Below are positions 1 through 6,274 of a stretch of 9,599 nt of DNA, piece after piece (positions within the stretch are counted from its first letter, which is position 1; every line of letters begins with the position of its first letter). The stretch covers positions 1-9,599 of the forward strand of contig JAEZKX010000289.1 in the NCBI GenBank assembly GCA_023436025.1. The letters run 5' to 3'. Below the pieces are notes generated by a model, which did no database searches, was not told the origin of the DNA, and worked only from the letters and a program-made list of their open reading frames with translations. The DNA comes from Pseudomonadota bacterium. Lineage in GTDB: Bacteria > Pseudomonadota > Gammaproteobacteria > Burkholderiales > Burkholderiaceae_C. The translations under genes were made by a program, and so were the position numbers.

Positions 1-376
1 GCGCGAGGTGGCTGCGGCCGAAGGAGATTGCCGCGCTGATCTTCACCAGGCCTCCGGGCGCCGAACGGAACTGCTCGATCTCGTGGACTGCGCTCTCCGC
101 ATGGCTGATGAGGTCGCGGCAGCGCTCGTGGAAGACGGCCCCGGCCGCCGTCAGTCCGAGCTTGCGCGTGGTGCGATTGAGCAGCCGCACGCCGAGCTGC
201 TGTTCCAGCTCCATCACCTGCTTGCTCACAAGGGCCTTCGAGATACCGAGGCGCTCGGCGGCGCCGGAGAAGCTGCCGGTCTCGACGATCTGCGCGAAGG
301 TGACGAAAGTGTTCAGGTACTTCATCCTTGCGGGGGCGATGCCGCGCGCGGATGTGAACAGATTGTTCACGGACAT
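1..376 (-). CDS. LysR-family transcriptional regulator, N-terminal part (truncated by window edge)
   Basis: About 125 residues are visible; the rest lies left of the window. The product should be a DNA-binding regulator controlling the divergent dehydratase operon. The winged helix-turn-helix is clear: a first helix around LNTFVTFAQIVETGSFS, then AAERLGISKALVSKQVMELE (recognition helix) and LGVRLLNRTTRKLGLT, the standard LysR N-terminus. The last visible residues, ISFGRSHLA, match the start of the effector domain in the CrgA-like subgroup (usually VSFGRLHLAP). Two starts are possible. ATG at 376 has a weak GGA five bases upstream. ATG at 325 (residue 18, MKYLNTFVTF) gives the usual LysR length before helix 1 but has no properly spaced ribosome site. 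With the later start, a perfect palindrome at 354-370 becomes an upstream operator. Family is certain, start is not; the effector is probably linked to the operon substrate, which is inference. Confidence 0.93.
   Translation of the reverse strand, partial: MSVNNLFTSARGIAPARMKYLNTFVTFAQIVETGSFSGAAERLGISKALVSKQVMELEQQLGVRLLNRTTRKLGLTAAGAVFHERCRDLISHAESAVHEIEQFRSAPGGLVKISAAISFGRSHLA
354..370. promoter_or_regulatory. candidate LysR operator palindrome
   Basis: A perfect inverted repeat, GTGAACA-GAT-TGTTCAC, lies between the two divergent genes, or within the first codons of the regulator if that gene starts at 376. Dyads of this size in the divergent region of a LysR-regulated operon are typical recognition sites. 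The T to A distance here is 13 rather than the textbook 11, so the assignment rests on symmetry and position. Function is inferred. Confidence 0.5.
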
Positions 377-392
377 GTGTTTATCCGGCGCG

Positions 393-411
393 AGTGCGCT
401 GGCACTATAGC
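393..411. promoter_or_regulatory. second small dyad and palindromic -10-like CTATAG
   Basis: AGTGC-GCTG-GCACT at 393-406 is a perfect 5-base inverted repeat. It overlaps CTATAG at 405-410, which reads as a -10-like hexamer in both directions (TATAGC on plus, TATAGT on minus). No good -35 box is evident for either direction, as expected for activator-dependent promoters. If the plus-strand -10 is real, transcription would begin almost at the ATG at 417. That would favour either a leaderless message or the downstream start at 513 for the dehydratase gene. Confidence 0.3.
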
Positions 412-416
412 CTCGG

Positions 417-1772
417 ATGAGCTCCGACACAGCACGCACCACACCGCAGCACGATGCATCGCGCGAGGCGAGCAATGCAGGTGCAGCAAGCCCCGCGCCG
501 GTGCGGCGGCCGATGACGGGCACCGAAAAAATCATCGCGCGCGCGGCCGGTCTGGCGCAGGTCCGGGCAGGTGACGTGGTGTTTCCGCAGCCGGACCTCA
601 TGATGGTCCACGACAACGTGCTGCCGGCCATCAAGAAGACGCTCGACGAGCTGGGCATCAACCGCATCGCCGCGCCGCACAAGACCGTGATGTTCACCGA
701 CCACGAGGTCCTGTACGGCAGTCCGCGCGCAGCCATGTACGGTGCCGCCAACCGCCGTGCCGCGCGCGCATGGGGCGTGGGCCACTTCTTCGACGTAGGC
801 CGTGGCGGCCACGGCCATGTATTCCCGATGGAGAACGGCCTGGTGCGGCCGGGCATGTTCTATTTCGACAACGACCGCCACTGCACCAACGCAGGCGCCA
901 TCGGCGCCGTGGCCTTGCGCGTGGGCCTGGAGATGGCGCGCGTGCTGGCCACGGGCTCGACCTGGGTCATGGTGCCGCCTTCGGTGCAACTGGTGCTGCG
1001 CGGCAGGCTGGGCCTGGGCGTGCATGCGCGCGACCTGGGGGCGCACATCGCCGCCTGCGTGAAGGACGGCCGCCTGCCGTTCGACCTGGATTACCGCGTG
1101 CTGGAGTTCGCGGGCGAGATCGACCACTACCCGCTGGCCGCGCGCGTGGCGCTATGCAGCGCGCCCACCGAGATCGGTGCCTGCGGCGTGTTCTTCCCGC
1201 CATCCGGTGAAGTGCTCGCCCATGCGCGCGCGGTCGCGCAAGGTCCGTTCGAACCCTGCTGGCCGGACGCCGGCGCGCACTACGAGGCCGTCGCCGAACT
1301 CGACGTCTCGGCCTTGCAGCCGCAGATCTCCCTGCCGGGGGCGCTGACGCGCACCGTGGATGTGTCGGAGGTGGTGGGTCAGCCGGTGCAGCACGCCTTC
1401 ATCGGGTCCTGCGCCTCTTCGATGTACGAGGACATTGCCGCGGCCGCCCGCCTGCTCGAGGGCCGGCGCATCGCCGACGGCGTGCGCCTGTTCATCGTGC
1501 CCGGGTCGGAGGCCACCAGCCTGCGGCTGGCGCGCGAGGGCGCCTTGCAGACCTTCCTGGAGGCCGGCGCCATCGTGCTGCCGGCCGGCTGCGGTCCCTG
1601 CAATGACGCCGTGGTCGGCCCGGTCGATGCAGGCGAAGTTTCGATCTCGACCGCCACCAACAACAACGCCGGCCGATTCGGTGCCCGCGACGCCCGCCTC
1701 TTCCTCGGCAGCCCGGAGACCGTCGCGGCCTCGGCGCTGCGGGGTTGCATCACCGATCCGCGCACCCTCTGA
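417..1772 (+). CDS. aconitase-superfamily hydro-lyase, LeuC/DmdA-like large subunit, unknown substrate
   Basis: The protein has 451 residues, close to the usual length of isopropylmalate dehydratase large subunits. Members add or remove water using a [4Fe-4S] cluster and need a separate small (swivel) subunit, which is encoded two genes downstream. The three cluster cysteines are present: C332 in IGSC, and C392 and C395 in GCGPC. Other landmarks are TEKIIARAAG (residues 35-44), the HD pair at 65-66, and the C-terminal GSPETVAASALRG. Substrate-site positions differ from LeuC and aconitase. The DSH motif is DRH (153-155), and the NRNFxGR motif reads TNNNAGR (414-420), so one conserved arginine is asparagine while the last (R420) is kept. 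Residues 1-32 are a Ser/Ala-rich tail not expected in the family, so M33 (base 513) is a credible true start; neither start has a clear ribosome site. Fold is confident; the reaction is not known. Often annotated 3-isopropylmalate dehydratase, but the context argues against leucine biosynthesis. Confidence 0.9.
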   Translation: MSSDTARTTPQHDASREASNAGAASPAPVRRPMTGTEKIIARAAGLAQVRAGDVVFPQPDLMMVHDNVLPAIKKTLDELGINRIAAPHKTVMFTDHEVLYGSPRAAMYGAANRRAARAWGVGHFFDVGRGGHGHVFPMENGLVRPGMFYFDNDRHCTNAGAIGAVALRVGLEMARVLATGSTWVMVPPSVQLVLRGRLGLGVHARDLGAHIAACVKDGRLPFDLDYRVLEFAGEIDHYPLAARVALCSAPTEIGACGVFFPPSGEVLAHARAVAQGPFEPCWPDAGAHYEAVAELDVSALQPQISLPGALTRTVDVSEVVGQPVQHAFIGSCASSMYEDIAAAARLLEGRRIADGVRLFIVPGSEATSLRLAREGALQTFLEAGAIVLPAGCGPCNDAVVGPVDAGEVSISTATNNNAGRFGARDARLFLGSPETVAASALRGCITDPRTL

Positions 1773-1782
1773 AGGAGAAACC

Positions 1783-2736
1783 ATGATCCGCCGTGCCTTC
1801 GCCATCCTGGCCCTGTCCTGCTGCGCACTGGCGCATGCCCAGTACCCGACCAAGCCGATCCGGCTGATCGTGCCGTTTCCGGCGGGCGACGGCCTGGACC
1901 TGCAGGCGCGCGTGATCGGCCAGCACCTGTCGACGCGGCTGGGGCAGCAGGTGGTGGTGGACAACAAGCCTGGGGCCGGCACGCTGATCGGCGTGGCCGC
2001 CGCGCTCGATGCGCCGGCCGACGGCCACACCGTGCTGCTGGTGACCACCACCTTCGCCATCAACCCGGCGCTGCGCGAGAAGGTGCCCTACGACCCGGTG
2101 AAGGACTTCGTTCCGCTGATCCAGACCACCGCCATCCCGCTGGTGGTGGTGGGCTCGCCGAAGTTCGCACCCAATACCTTCGCCGAGGTGCTGGCGCTGG
2201 CCCGGCAGAAGCCTGGCACGCTCACGGTGGGCAACTCGGGGGTCGGTACGGCCGCCCACATCGGCATGGAACTGTTGGACAGCATGGCCGGGGTGAAGTT
2301 CGTGCACGTGGCCTACAAGGGCATCCCGCCGGCCTTCACCGACCTGGTTTCGGGCGATCTCCAGATGCTCTGCACCTCGCCGGCCCAGGTGATGCAGAGC
2401 ATCCGCGAAGGCCGGGTCAAGGCCCTGGCGGTCACCGGCGCATCCCGTTCCTCGCACCTGCCGAACGTGGCCACCGTCCAGGAGGCCGGCGTCAAGGGCT
2501 ATGAAGTGAACGCCTGGGTGGGGATGGTGATGCGCCGGGGTACGCCCGATGCGGTCGTCGAGCGGCTCAATACCGAGATCGCTGCCATTCTCAAGCTGCC
2601 GGAGGTGAAGGAAAGGCTGACCACGGACGGTTCCGAGATCGTCGCCAGCCAGCCCGCGGCCTTTGGCCAGCACATCGGAGTGGAACTCGCCAAGTGGTCC
2701 AAGGTGATCCGCGAGGCGGGCATCAAGCCGCAATGA
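1783..2736 (+). CDS. Bug/TctC-family tripartite tricarboxylate transporter substrate-binding protein
   Basis: This 317-residue protein is a periplasmic solute receptor of the Bug family, very numerous in Burkholderiales and often lacking partner membrane genes; none is seen here. A signal peptide is evident: MIRR, a hydrophobic stretch, then AHA before Q20 as a signal peptidase I site. The mature protein begins YPTKPIRLIVPFPAG, the family hallmark, followed by GQQVVVDNKPGAG, DGHTVLL, YDPVKDFVPL and HVAYKG. The gene starts 10 bases after the large-subunit stop, with a good ribosome site (GAAGGAG, 1771-1777) that overlaps that stop. Its own stop overlaps the start of the small-subunit gene as ATGA. 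Its place between two enzyme subunit genes strongly suggests that it captures the enzyme substrate, or a close relative, for uptake. The ligand, probably a small carboxylate, is inferred from the family. Confidence 0.95.
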   Translation: MIRRAFAILALSCCALAHAQYPTKPIRLIVPFPAGDGLDLQARVIGQHLSTRLGQQVVVDNKPGAGTLIGVAAALDAPADGHTVLLVTTTFAINPALREKVPYDPVKDFVPLIQTTAIPLVVVGSPKFAPNTFAEVLALARQKPGTLTVGNSGVGTAAHIGMELLDSMAGVKFVHVAYKGIPPAFTDLVSGDLQMLCTSPAQVMQSIREGRVKALAVTGASRSSHLPNVATVQEAGVKGYEVNAWVGMVMRRGTPDAVVERLNTEIAAILKLPEVKERLTTDGSEIVASQPAAFGQHIGVELAKWSKVIREAGIKPQ

Positions 2737-3284
2737 GCGCGGAATTCTCTTGGGTGCTGCGGGGTCGCTGCTACCGGCTCGGGCACGACGTGAACCACAT
2801 GGGCGGCGTGGTGCCCATGCGCATCGTCTCCGAGATGCGCTTCGACCCCGCGGACATCGTGCCGCACCTGTTCGAGGAGACGGACCCGGGCTTCCACACC
2901 CGCTGCCGGCCCGGGGACCTCATCGTCGCGGGCCGCAACTTCGGCATGGGCCCGAAGATGCAGGGCTACATCGCGATGCAGGCGCTGGGGCTGGGCCTGC
3001 TGTGCGAGTCCATGCCCTTCCTGGCCTACCGCGAGGCGATCGGCATCGGCCTGCCCGTGCTGACCGGCTGCACCGACGCCACGAACGTCTGCGAAACCGG
3101 CGATGCGCTGGAGGTCGACTTCGCCAGCGGGCACTTCCGCAACCTCACGCGGCAGCTCGAGCGCGACTTCCCGCCCGTGCCCGAGGCGCTGCGCGAGATC
3201 GTGGCCGTGGGCGGCACCGCGGCCTGGCTGCGGGCCTGGTGGGCCAGGCAGCAGGCTGCGCGCGCACCGGCCGCTGAAGGCTGA
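2733..3284 (+). CDS. aconitase-superfamily hydro-lyase, LeuD/DmdB-like small subunit with altered active-site motif
   Basis: The product of 183 residues is the swivel-domain partner of the large subunit encoded at 417. The LeuD pattern is readable throughout: GRCYRLGHDVNHMGGVVPMR (compare the DNVDTDQIIP region), DPGFHTRCRPGDLIVAGRNFG, YREAIGIGLPVL, and GDALEVDFASG with RNLT near the C-terminus. The striking feature is residues 69-78, NFGMGPKMQG, where LeuD and aconitase carry NFGCGSSREH. The serine that acts as catalytic base in aconitase, its neighbouring serine and the substrate-binding arginine are Pro74, Lys75 and Met76 here. The reading frame is intact, so this is not decay by frameshift. 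The ATG lies in the ATGA overlap with the receptor gene, implying translational coupling. Family placement is firm; chemistry and substrate remain open. Confidence 0.88.
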   Translation: MSAEFSWVLRGRCYRLGHDVNHMGGVVPMRIVSEMRFDPADIVPHLFEETDPGFHTRCRPGDLIVAGRNFGMGPKMQGYIAMQALGLGLLCESMPFLAYREAIGIGLPVLTGCTDATNVCETGDALEVDFASGHFRNLTRQLERDFPPVPEALREIVAVGGTAAWLRAWWARQQAARAPAAEG

Positions 3285-3325
3285 AGCCGCTTCCTGCGAT
3301 CCACCATCCACCGAGGAGACCACCC

Positions 3326-3796
3326 ATGAAGATCGAGGAACGCCTGCAGGCCATGGGCTACAGCCTGCCGCCTCCTTTCGTGTTCCCCAAGCCCAACCGG
3401 CGCGGCTGCGTGCAGGTGGGCAACATCCTGTACGTGTCGGGCCATGGCCTGAACCTGCCGCTGCTGCCGGGCGTGCGCCAGCACGGCCGCTTCGGCGTCG
3501 ACATCTCCGATGCGGAGGGCCAGGCGACGGCCCGCGCGGTGATGCTGACCGTCCTGGCGACCGTGAAAGAGGCCATCGGCGACCTGGACCGCATCACGCA
3601 GGTGGTGCGACTGTTCGGCATGTGCAACGTCACGCCCGACTTCGATCGCATGCCGCAGATCATCGACGGGGCCTCGGACTTCGTCCATGAGCTGTTCGGC
3701 CCGCAGGTGGGCTGGCATGCGCGCACCGCCGTCGGCATGGCGTCGCTGCCGCGCGGGATCGCGGTGGAGATCAACGCGGAGTTCGCGGTCGGGTGA
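3326..3796 (+). CDS. RidA/YjgF/UK114-family protein
   Basis: The protein has 156 residues. RidA-type proteins form trimers and hydrolyse reactive enamine/imine intermediates to keto products and ammonia; some members are pathway-specific deaminases. Family signatures seen: VGNILYVSGHG near residue 31, a central helix (TARAVMLTVLATVKEAIGDL), and the C-terminal ARTAVGMASLP with VEINAEF. R133 and E148 are 15 residues apart, the same spacing as Arg105 and Glu120 of E. coli RidA, so the catalytic pair is kept. The length fits the longer cytosolic subgroup rather than the 128-residue RidA. A good ribosome site (GAGGAG) precedes the ATG, 41 bases after the small subunit, so it is probably the last gene of the operon. 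It may process an unstable product of the dehydratase. Residues 15-17 are PPP, a motif expected to need EF-P. Confidence 0.92.
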   Translation: MKIEERLQAMGYSLPPPFVFPKPNRRGCVQVGNILYVSGHGLNLPLLPGVRQHGRFGVDISDAEGQATARAVMLTVLATVKEAIGDLDRITQVVRLFGMCNVTPDFDRMPQIIDGASDFVHELFGPQVGWHARTAVGMASLPRGIAVEINAEFAVG

Positions 3797-3895
3797 GGGA
3801 GCCCGCGGCGGGCGCCTGGCCGGGGCCGACCACGGTGGATGTTGCAGGTCCAAGACATGAAGTCCTTTCCGGGCCGCGTTCGCGCGCGCAACGGG

Positions 3896-3923
3896 TGACG
3901 CGCCGCGGTCGCGCCGCTATGCT
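3896..3923 (+). promoter_or_regulatory. possible sigma-70-type promoter
   Basis: The 151 bases between the RidA gene and the next gene hold no ORF of note and no convincing terminator. Within them, GTGACG (3895-3900, four of six matches to TTGACA) and TATGCT (3918-3923, four of six to TATAAT) are separated by 17 bases. Transcription would start about 18 bases before the ATG at 3948, leaving a short leader with the GGAG ribosome site. This would make the following gene independent of the dehydratase operon. The call rests on weak consensus matches only. Confidence 0.3.
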
Positions 3924-3947
3924 CTGCCGCAGGACCGGAGGGGGGCC

Positions 3948-4610
3948 ATGGAGAAGGTGCTGTACCACGTGCTGCTGGAAGGGCGCCGCATCGGCCCCTA
4001 TGACCGGCGCACCATCGTCGGCATGCGCATCAAGAAAGCGCTGACCAGTGCGGACCTGGTCGAAACCGCCGACGGCATGAAGCTGACGGTGGGCGACCTC
4101 GTGCGCAGTCCCAATCCCGACGTGGCCTTCGAGCCCGAACGCAGCGGCAGCTATTCGGTGGTGCAGGCCGTCCATGCGGCCTGGATCGCCGAGACCGCCG
4201 GCACCGGCCTTGCCATCCCCGGCTTCAAGGGCGAGGTCGAGGTACGGGTGCAGACCCGGGCGCTGCGCATCTCCGGGCGCTTTCGCAGCGGCTTCGGCTG
4301 GAAGCAGGACCGCGTGAAGATTTCCTTCGACGAGCTCGCCCATGCGCGCGTGCGCGGAAGCGCCGTCGACCTGGCCCTGCGCGTGGGCCAGGCGCCGCCG
4401 CGGCAGCGCCTGACGCTGGAGCTGTTCGCGCCCGAGTCCGCCGGCGAGCTGGCGGCGGCGCTGCCTCCGCGGGATCCCTGGCCCAAGGGCCTGGCGTTGG
4501 GGCGCCGGCGCCAGGGTCAGGCGGACTTTCCCTATGCCTGGGCGGCGCTGGCCGGCACGCTGGCCACCGTCGGCGTCGTCCTGGCCTGGGTGCTGGTGCG
4601 CCGCTTCTAG
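3948..4610 (+). CDS. GYF_2-like domain protein with C-terminal membrane anchor, function unknown
   Basis: The product of 220 residues is not assigned to a pathway. Residues 4-50 (YHVLLEGRRIGPYDRRTI, then ALTSADLVE and DGMKLTVGDLV) resemble the GYF_2/DUF4339 pattern, in which a short strand with a G-P-[FY] turn is followed by a helix and a T-x-D-x-V-x strand. Such domains are thought to bind peptides. Residues about 90-160 are strand-rich, with G-F-K-G-E-V, TRALRISGRF and FDELAHARVRGSAVDLAL; this resembles a bacterial PH-like fold, though the link is tentative. A single hydrophobic helix (AALAGTLATVGVVLAWVLV) lies at the very C-terminus followed by RRF, so the protein is probably tail-anchored with its domains in the cytoplasm. 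There is no signal peptide. GGAG stands seven bases before the ATG. The stop overlaps the stop of the convergent transporter gene. Confidence 0.75.
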   Translation: MEKVLYHVLLEGRRIGPYDRRTIVGMRIKKALTSADLVETADGMKLTVGDLVRSPNPDVAFEPERSGSYSVVQAVHAAWIAETAGTGLAIPGFKGEVEVRVQTRALRISGRFRSGFGWKQDRVKISFDELAHARVRGSAVDLALRVGQAPPRQRLTLELFAPESAGELAAALPPRDPWPKGLALGRRRQGQADFPYAWAALAGTLATVGVVLAWVLVRRF

Positions 4611-4613
4611 AAG
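4604..4613. other. 10-base palindrome giving stop codons to both convergent genes
   Basis: CTTCTAGAAG is self-complementary. Its central CTAG supplies TAG to the plus-strand gene (4608-4610) and TAG to the minus-strand gene (4609-4607). The two genes therefore overlap by four bases tail to tail, with no room for a conventional terminator between them. Confidence 0.85.
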
Positions 4614-5485
4614 GCCAGCGCCAGCCCGATCGGCACGAACAGCACCGCCAGCGCGTTGCCCAGCAGGATCATGGCGGCGACGCGTTCAGGCTCCTGGCCG
4701 TAGCGTTCGGCCAGCAGGAACTGCATCACCGCCGGTGGCAGCGCGCTGAACAGGATCAGCTGGGCCCGCGCCATCCCTTCCAGCCCCAGGACCCAGGCCA
4801 GTGGCAGCGCCACGGCGATGCCGATCAGCGGCCGCGCGAAGGCGCCCAGCAGGCCCAGCGGCACGTCGCGGCGGCGCAGGGTCGTGAGCCGCACGCCCAG
4901 CGCGAACAGCATGAGCGGCAGCATGGCGTCGCCCAGCAGCTTCATGCCGGTGAAGACCATGTCGGGCGGGCGGATGCCGGACAGCGCGCTGGCGAAGCCG
5001 AGCGCGCTGGAGACCATCAGCGGCGACAGCAGCAGGTCGCGCGTGCGGGCACCGGCGCTGGTGATGCGCGCGCCCACCGAGAAGTGGATCAGGTTGCTGA
5101 TGGAGAACAGCGCCACGGCGGCGCCCAGGCCCTGCGGCCCGAAGGCCAGCAGCGCCAGCGGCAGGCCCATGTTGCCGCAGTTGGTGAACATGACCACCGG
5201 CACCAGCGTGCGCGCCTGGGTGCGGGTCACGCGGGCCACCACCCAGGCCACCGCGCCGGTCAGCAGGATCAGCAGGGCGCCGCCCGCCATCAGCGCGATG
5301 TACTGCTGCCACTGGAACTCGCGGGAGGCGAGGGCGGTGTAGACCAGCAGCGGCGTCAGGACGTCCAGCACCACCCGGTTGAAGCCGGCGAGGTCGGGCC
5401 GCACCTTGCGCGCGTAGCCCCAGCCGATGGCCACGATCAGGAACACCGGCACGATGACCTGGGCGATGCGCCAGAGCAGGTCCAT
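4607..5485 (-). CDS. AEC-family (auxin efflux carrier-like) transporter
   Basis: This 292-residue inner-membrane protein has about ten hydrophobic segments in two halves, typical of AEC carriers (usually 300-320 residues). Recognisable family features are the N-terminal VIVPVFLIVAIGWGYARK, the central FTNCGNMGLPLALLAFG with the NxGNxGLP-type motif, LMLFALGVRLT in the second half, and SALPPAVMQFLLAERYG near the end. Characterised bacterial members move malonate, malate and similar organic anions; the substrate here cannot be read. The ATG shares its first base with the TGA of the preceding gene (TGATG), so the two are likely translationally coupled and co-transcribed. The stop overlaps that of the convergent GYF_2-like gene. 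Confidence 0.93.
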   Translation of the reverse strand: MDLLWRIAQVIVPVFLIVAIGWGYARKVRPDLAGFNRVVLDVLTPLLVYTALASREFQWQQYIALMAGGALLILLTGAVAWVVARVTRTQARTLVPVVMFTNCGNMGLPLALLAFGPQGLGAAVALFSISNLIHFSVGARITSAGARTRDLLLSPLMVSSALGFASALSGIRPPDMVFTGMKLLGDAMLPLMLFALGVRLTTLRRRDVPLGLLGAFARPLIGIAVALPLAWVLGLEGMARAQLILFSALPPAVMQFLLAERYGQEPERVAAMILLGNALAVLFVPIGLALAF

Positions 5486-6270
5486 CAGGCGCCTCGCCGC
5501 GCCAGCCAGGCCAGCAGGCGCGCGCGCGCCGGCTGCAGGCCCTTGTAGGCCAGCACGGCCTCGCTCATGCTGGCCAGGGCATCATGCAGGCGGCGTGCGT
5601 GCGCGGGCGTGGCCACCGCCTCGGCCAGCGGCTGCAGCATCACGCGGATGGTGAACACGGCCTGGCCGGGCGCCAGCGGAAAGAAGGTCTGGCGTTCCGC
5701 GCGCAGGAAGCAGCTGGCCGCGAATGCCTCCGGGTCGGTGGTGGCGGGCCAGGGCGTGCGCGCCTGGCGCGCCGGATGCTGGTCATGGCGGTCCGACGGC
5801 GTGAGGGTCCAGACCGAGCGCTCCCACTCGCCGCCGTCGGTGACCAGGCGGCCGAGCTGCTGCGCCGCGGCCAGCAGCAGCGCGTTGTCGGCCACCGGCG
5901 CATGGACGGCGGTGAAGGGCAGGCCCAGCTTCTCTTCCGGCGCCCAGTGCGAGGGTACGCAGACGCACAGCCAGGGCAGGGTGGTGCTGGCGCCGTCGAG
6001 CACGGCGAAATCCTGCTCGAAGGCCAGCTCGATCGGCTGCGCCGCAGCGATGCCCTCGGCGCGGGCGCGCGCGAGGATGGCGTCGACGGCCCGGGTGGGG
6101 TCGAAGCCGTCCACGGCCAGGCGGCTGGCGCCGGCGTCGAACACCTGTTTCTTCTCCCGCCACAGCGTGCTGCCCGCGGCCAGCGGCGTCAGGTGGCGCC
6201 CGCCCTGCAGCCGGTGCAGGCCCGGCTGCATGCGGAAGGGCGCGGTGATGGAGAGGAGGTCGAAGTCCAC
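5485..6270 (-). CDS. DUF3445 protein, haem-dependent oxidative N-demethylase-like
   Basis: With the GTG start at 6270 the protein has 261 residues. DUF3445 includes the alpha subunit of the haem-dependent oxidative N-demethylase that acts on dimethylamine in Pseudomonas mendocina. Matching blocks in order: FRMQPGLHRL near the N-terminus, WREKKQVF, FAVLDGASTTLPWLCVCVPSHW, PEEKLGLPFTAVHAPV, WERSVWTLTPSDRHDQHP and FLRAERQTFFPLAPGQAVFTIRV. The frame stays open upstream through the efp terminator and into antisense-of-nothing sequence within efp, but no ATG, GTG or TTG occurs between the terminator stem and 6270, so GTG is the nearest sensible start. An internal ATG at 6231 would remove the conserved opening and has no ribosome site. 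AAGGAG lies 12 bases upstream, inside the terminator hairpin. No oxidoreductase partner gene is present here. Family is confident; substrate is unknown. Confidence 0.85.
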   Translation of the reverse strand: MDFDLLSITAPFRMQPGLHRLQGGRHLTPLAAGSTLWREKKQVFDAGASRLAVDGFDPTRAVDAILARARAEGIAAAQPIELAFEQDFAVLDGASTTLPWLCVCVPSHWAPEEKLGLPFTAVHAPVADNALLLAAAQQLGRLVTDGGEWERSVWTLTPSDRHDQHPARQARTPWPATTDPEAFAASCFLRAERQTFFPLAPGQAVFTIRVMLQPLAEAVATPAHARRLHDALASMSEAVLAYKGLQPARARLLAWLARRGA

Positions 6271-6274
6271 GCGT

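Noticed and set aside
8..574. Plus-strand open frame opposite the LysR gene
   Set aside because: The minus strand encodes a clear LysR helix-turn-helix; the plus-strand translation has no recognisable pattern and runs into the dehydratase gene in another frame.
1819..1824. Lipoprotein signal (SCC) in the receptor signal peptide
   Set aside because: Position -3 before the first cysteine is alanine, not Leu/Val/Ile, and AHA before Q20 is a good signal peptidase I site as usual for Bug proteins.
405..2733. Long minus-strand open frames opposite the dehydratase and receptor genes
   Set aside because: Compositional shadows rich in Arg, His and Gly; the plus strand carries complete recognisable proteins with ribosome sites and operon spacing.
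417..3284. leuC/leuD of leucine biosynthesis
   Set aside because: A Bug receptor lies between the genes, leuB is not present, and the small subunit lacks the SSRxH motif, so these symbols would be misleading.
3799..3815. GC-rich dyad GCCCGC-G-GCGGGC after the RidA gene as a terminator
   Set aside because: The one-base centre leaves only a short stem once a loop is allowed, and no T-run follows.
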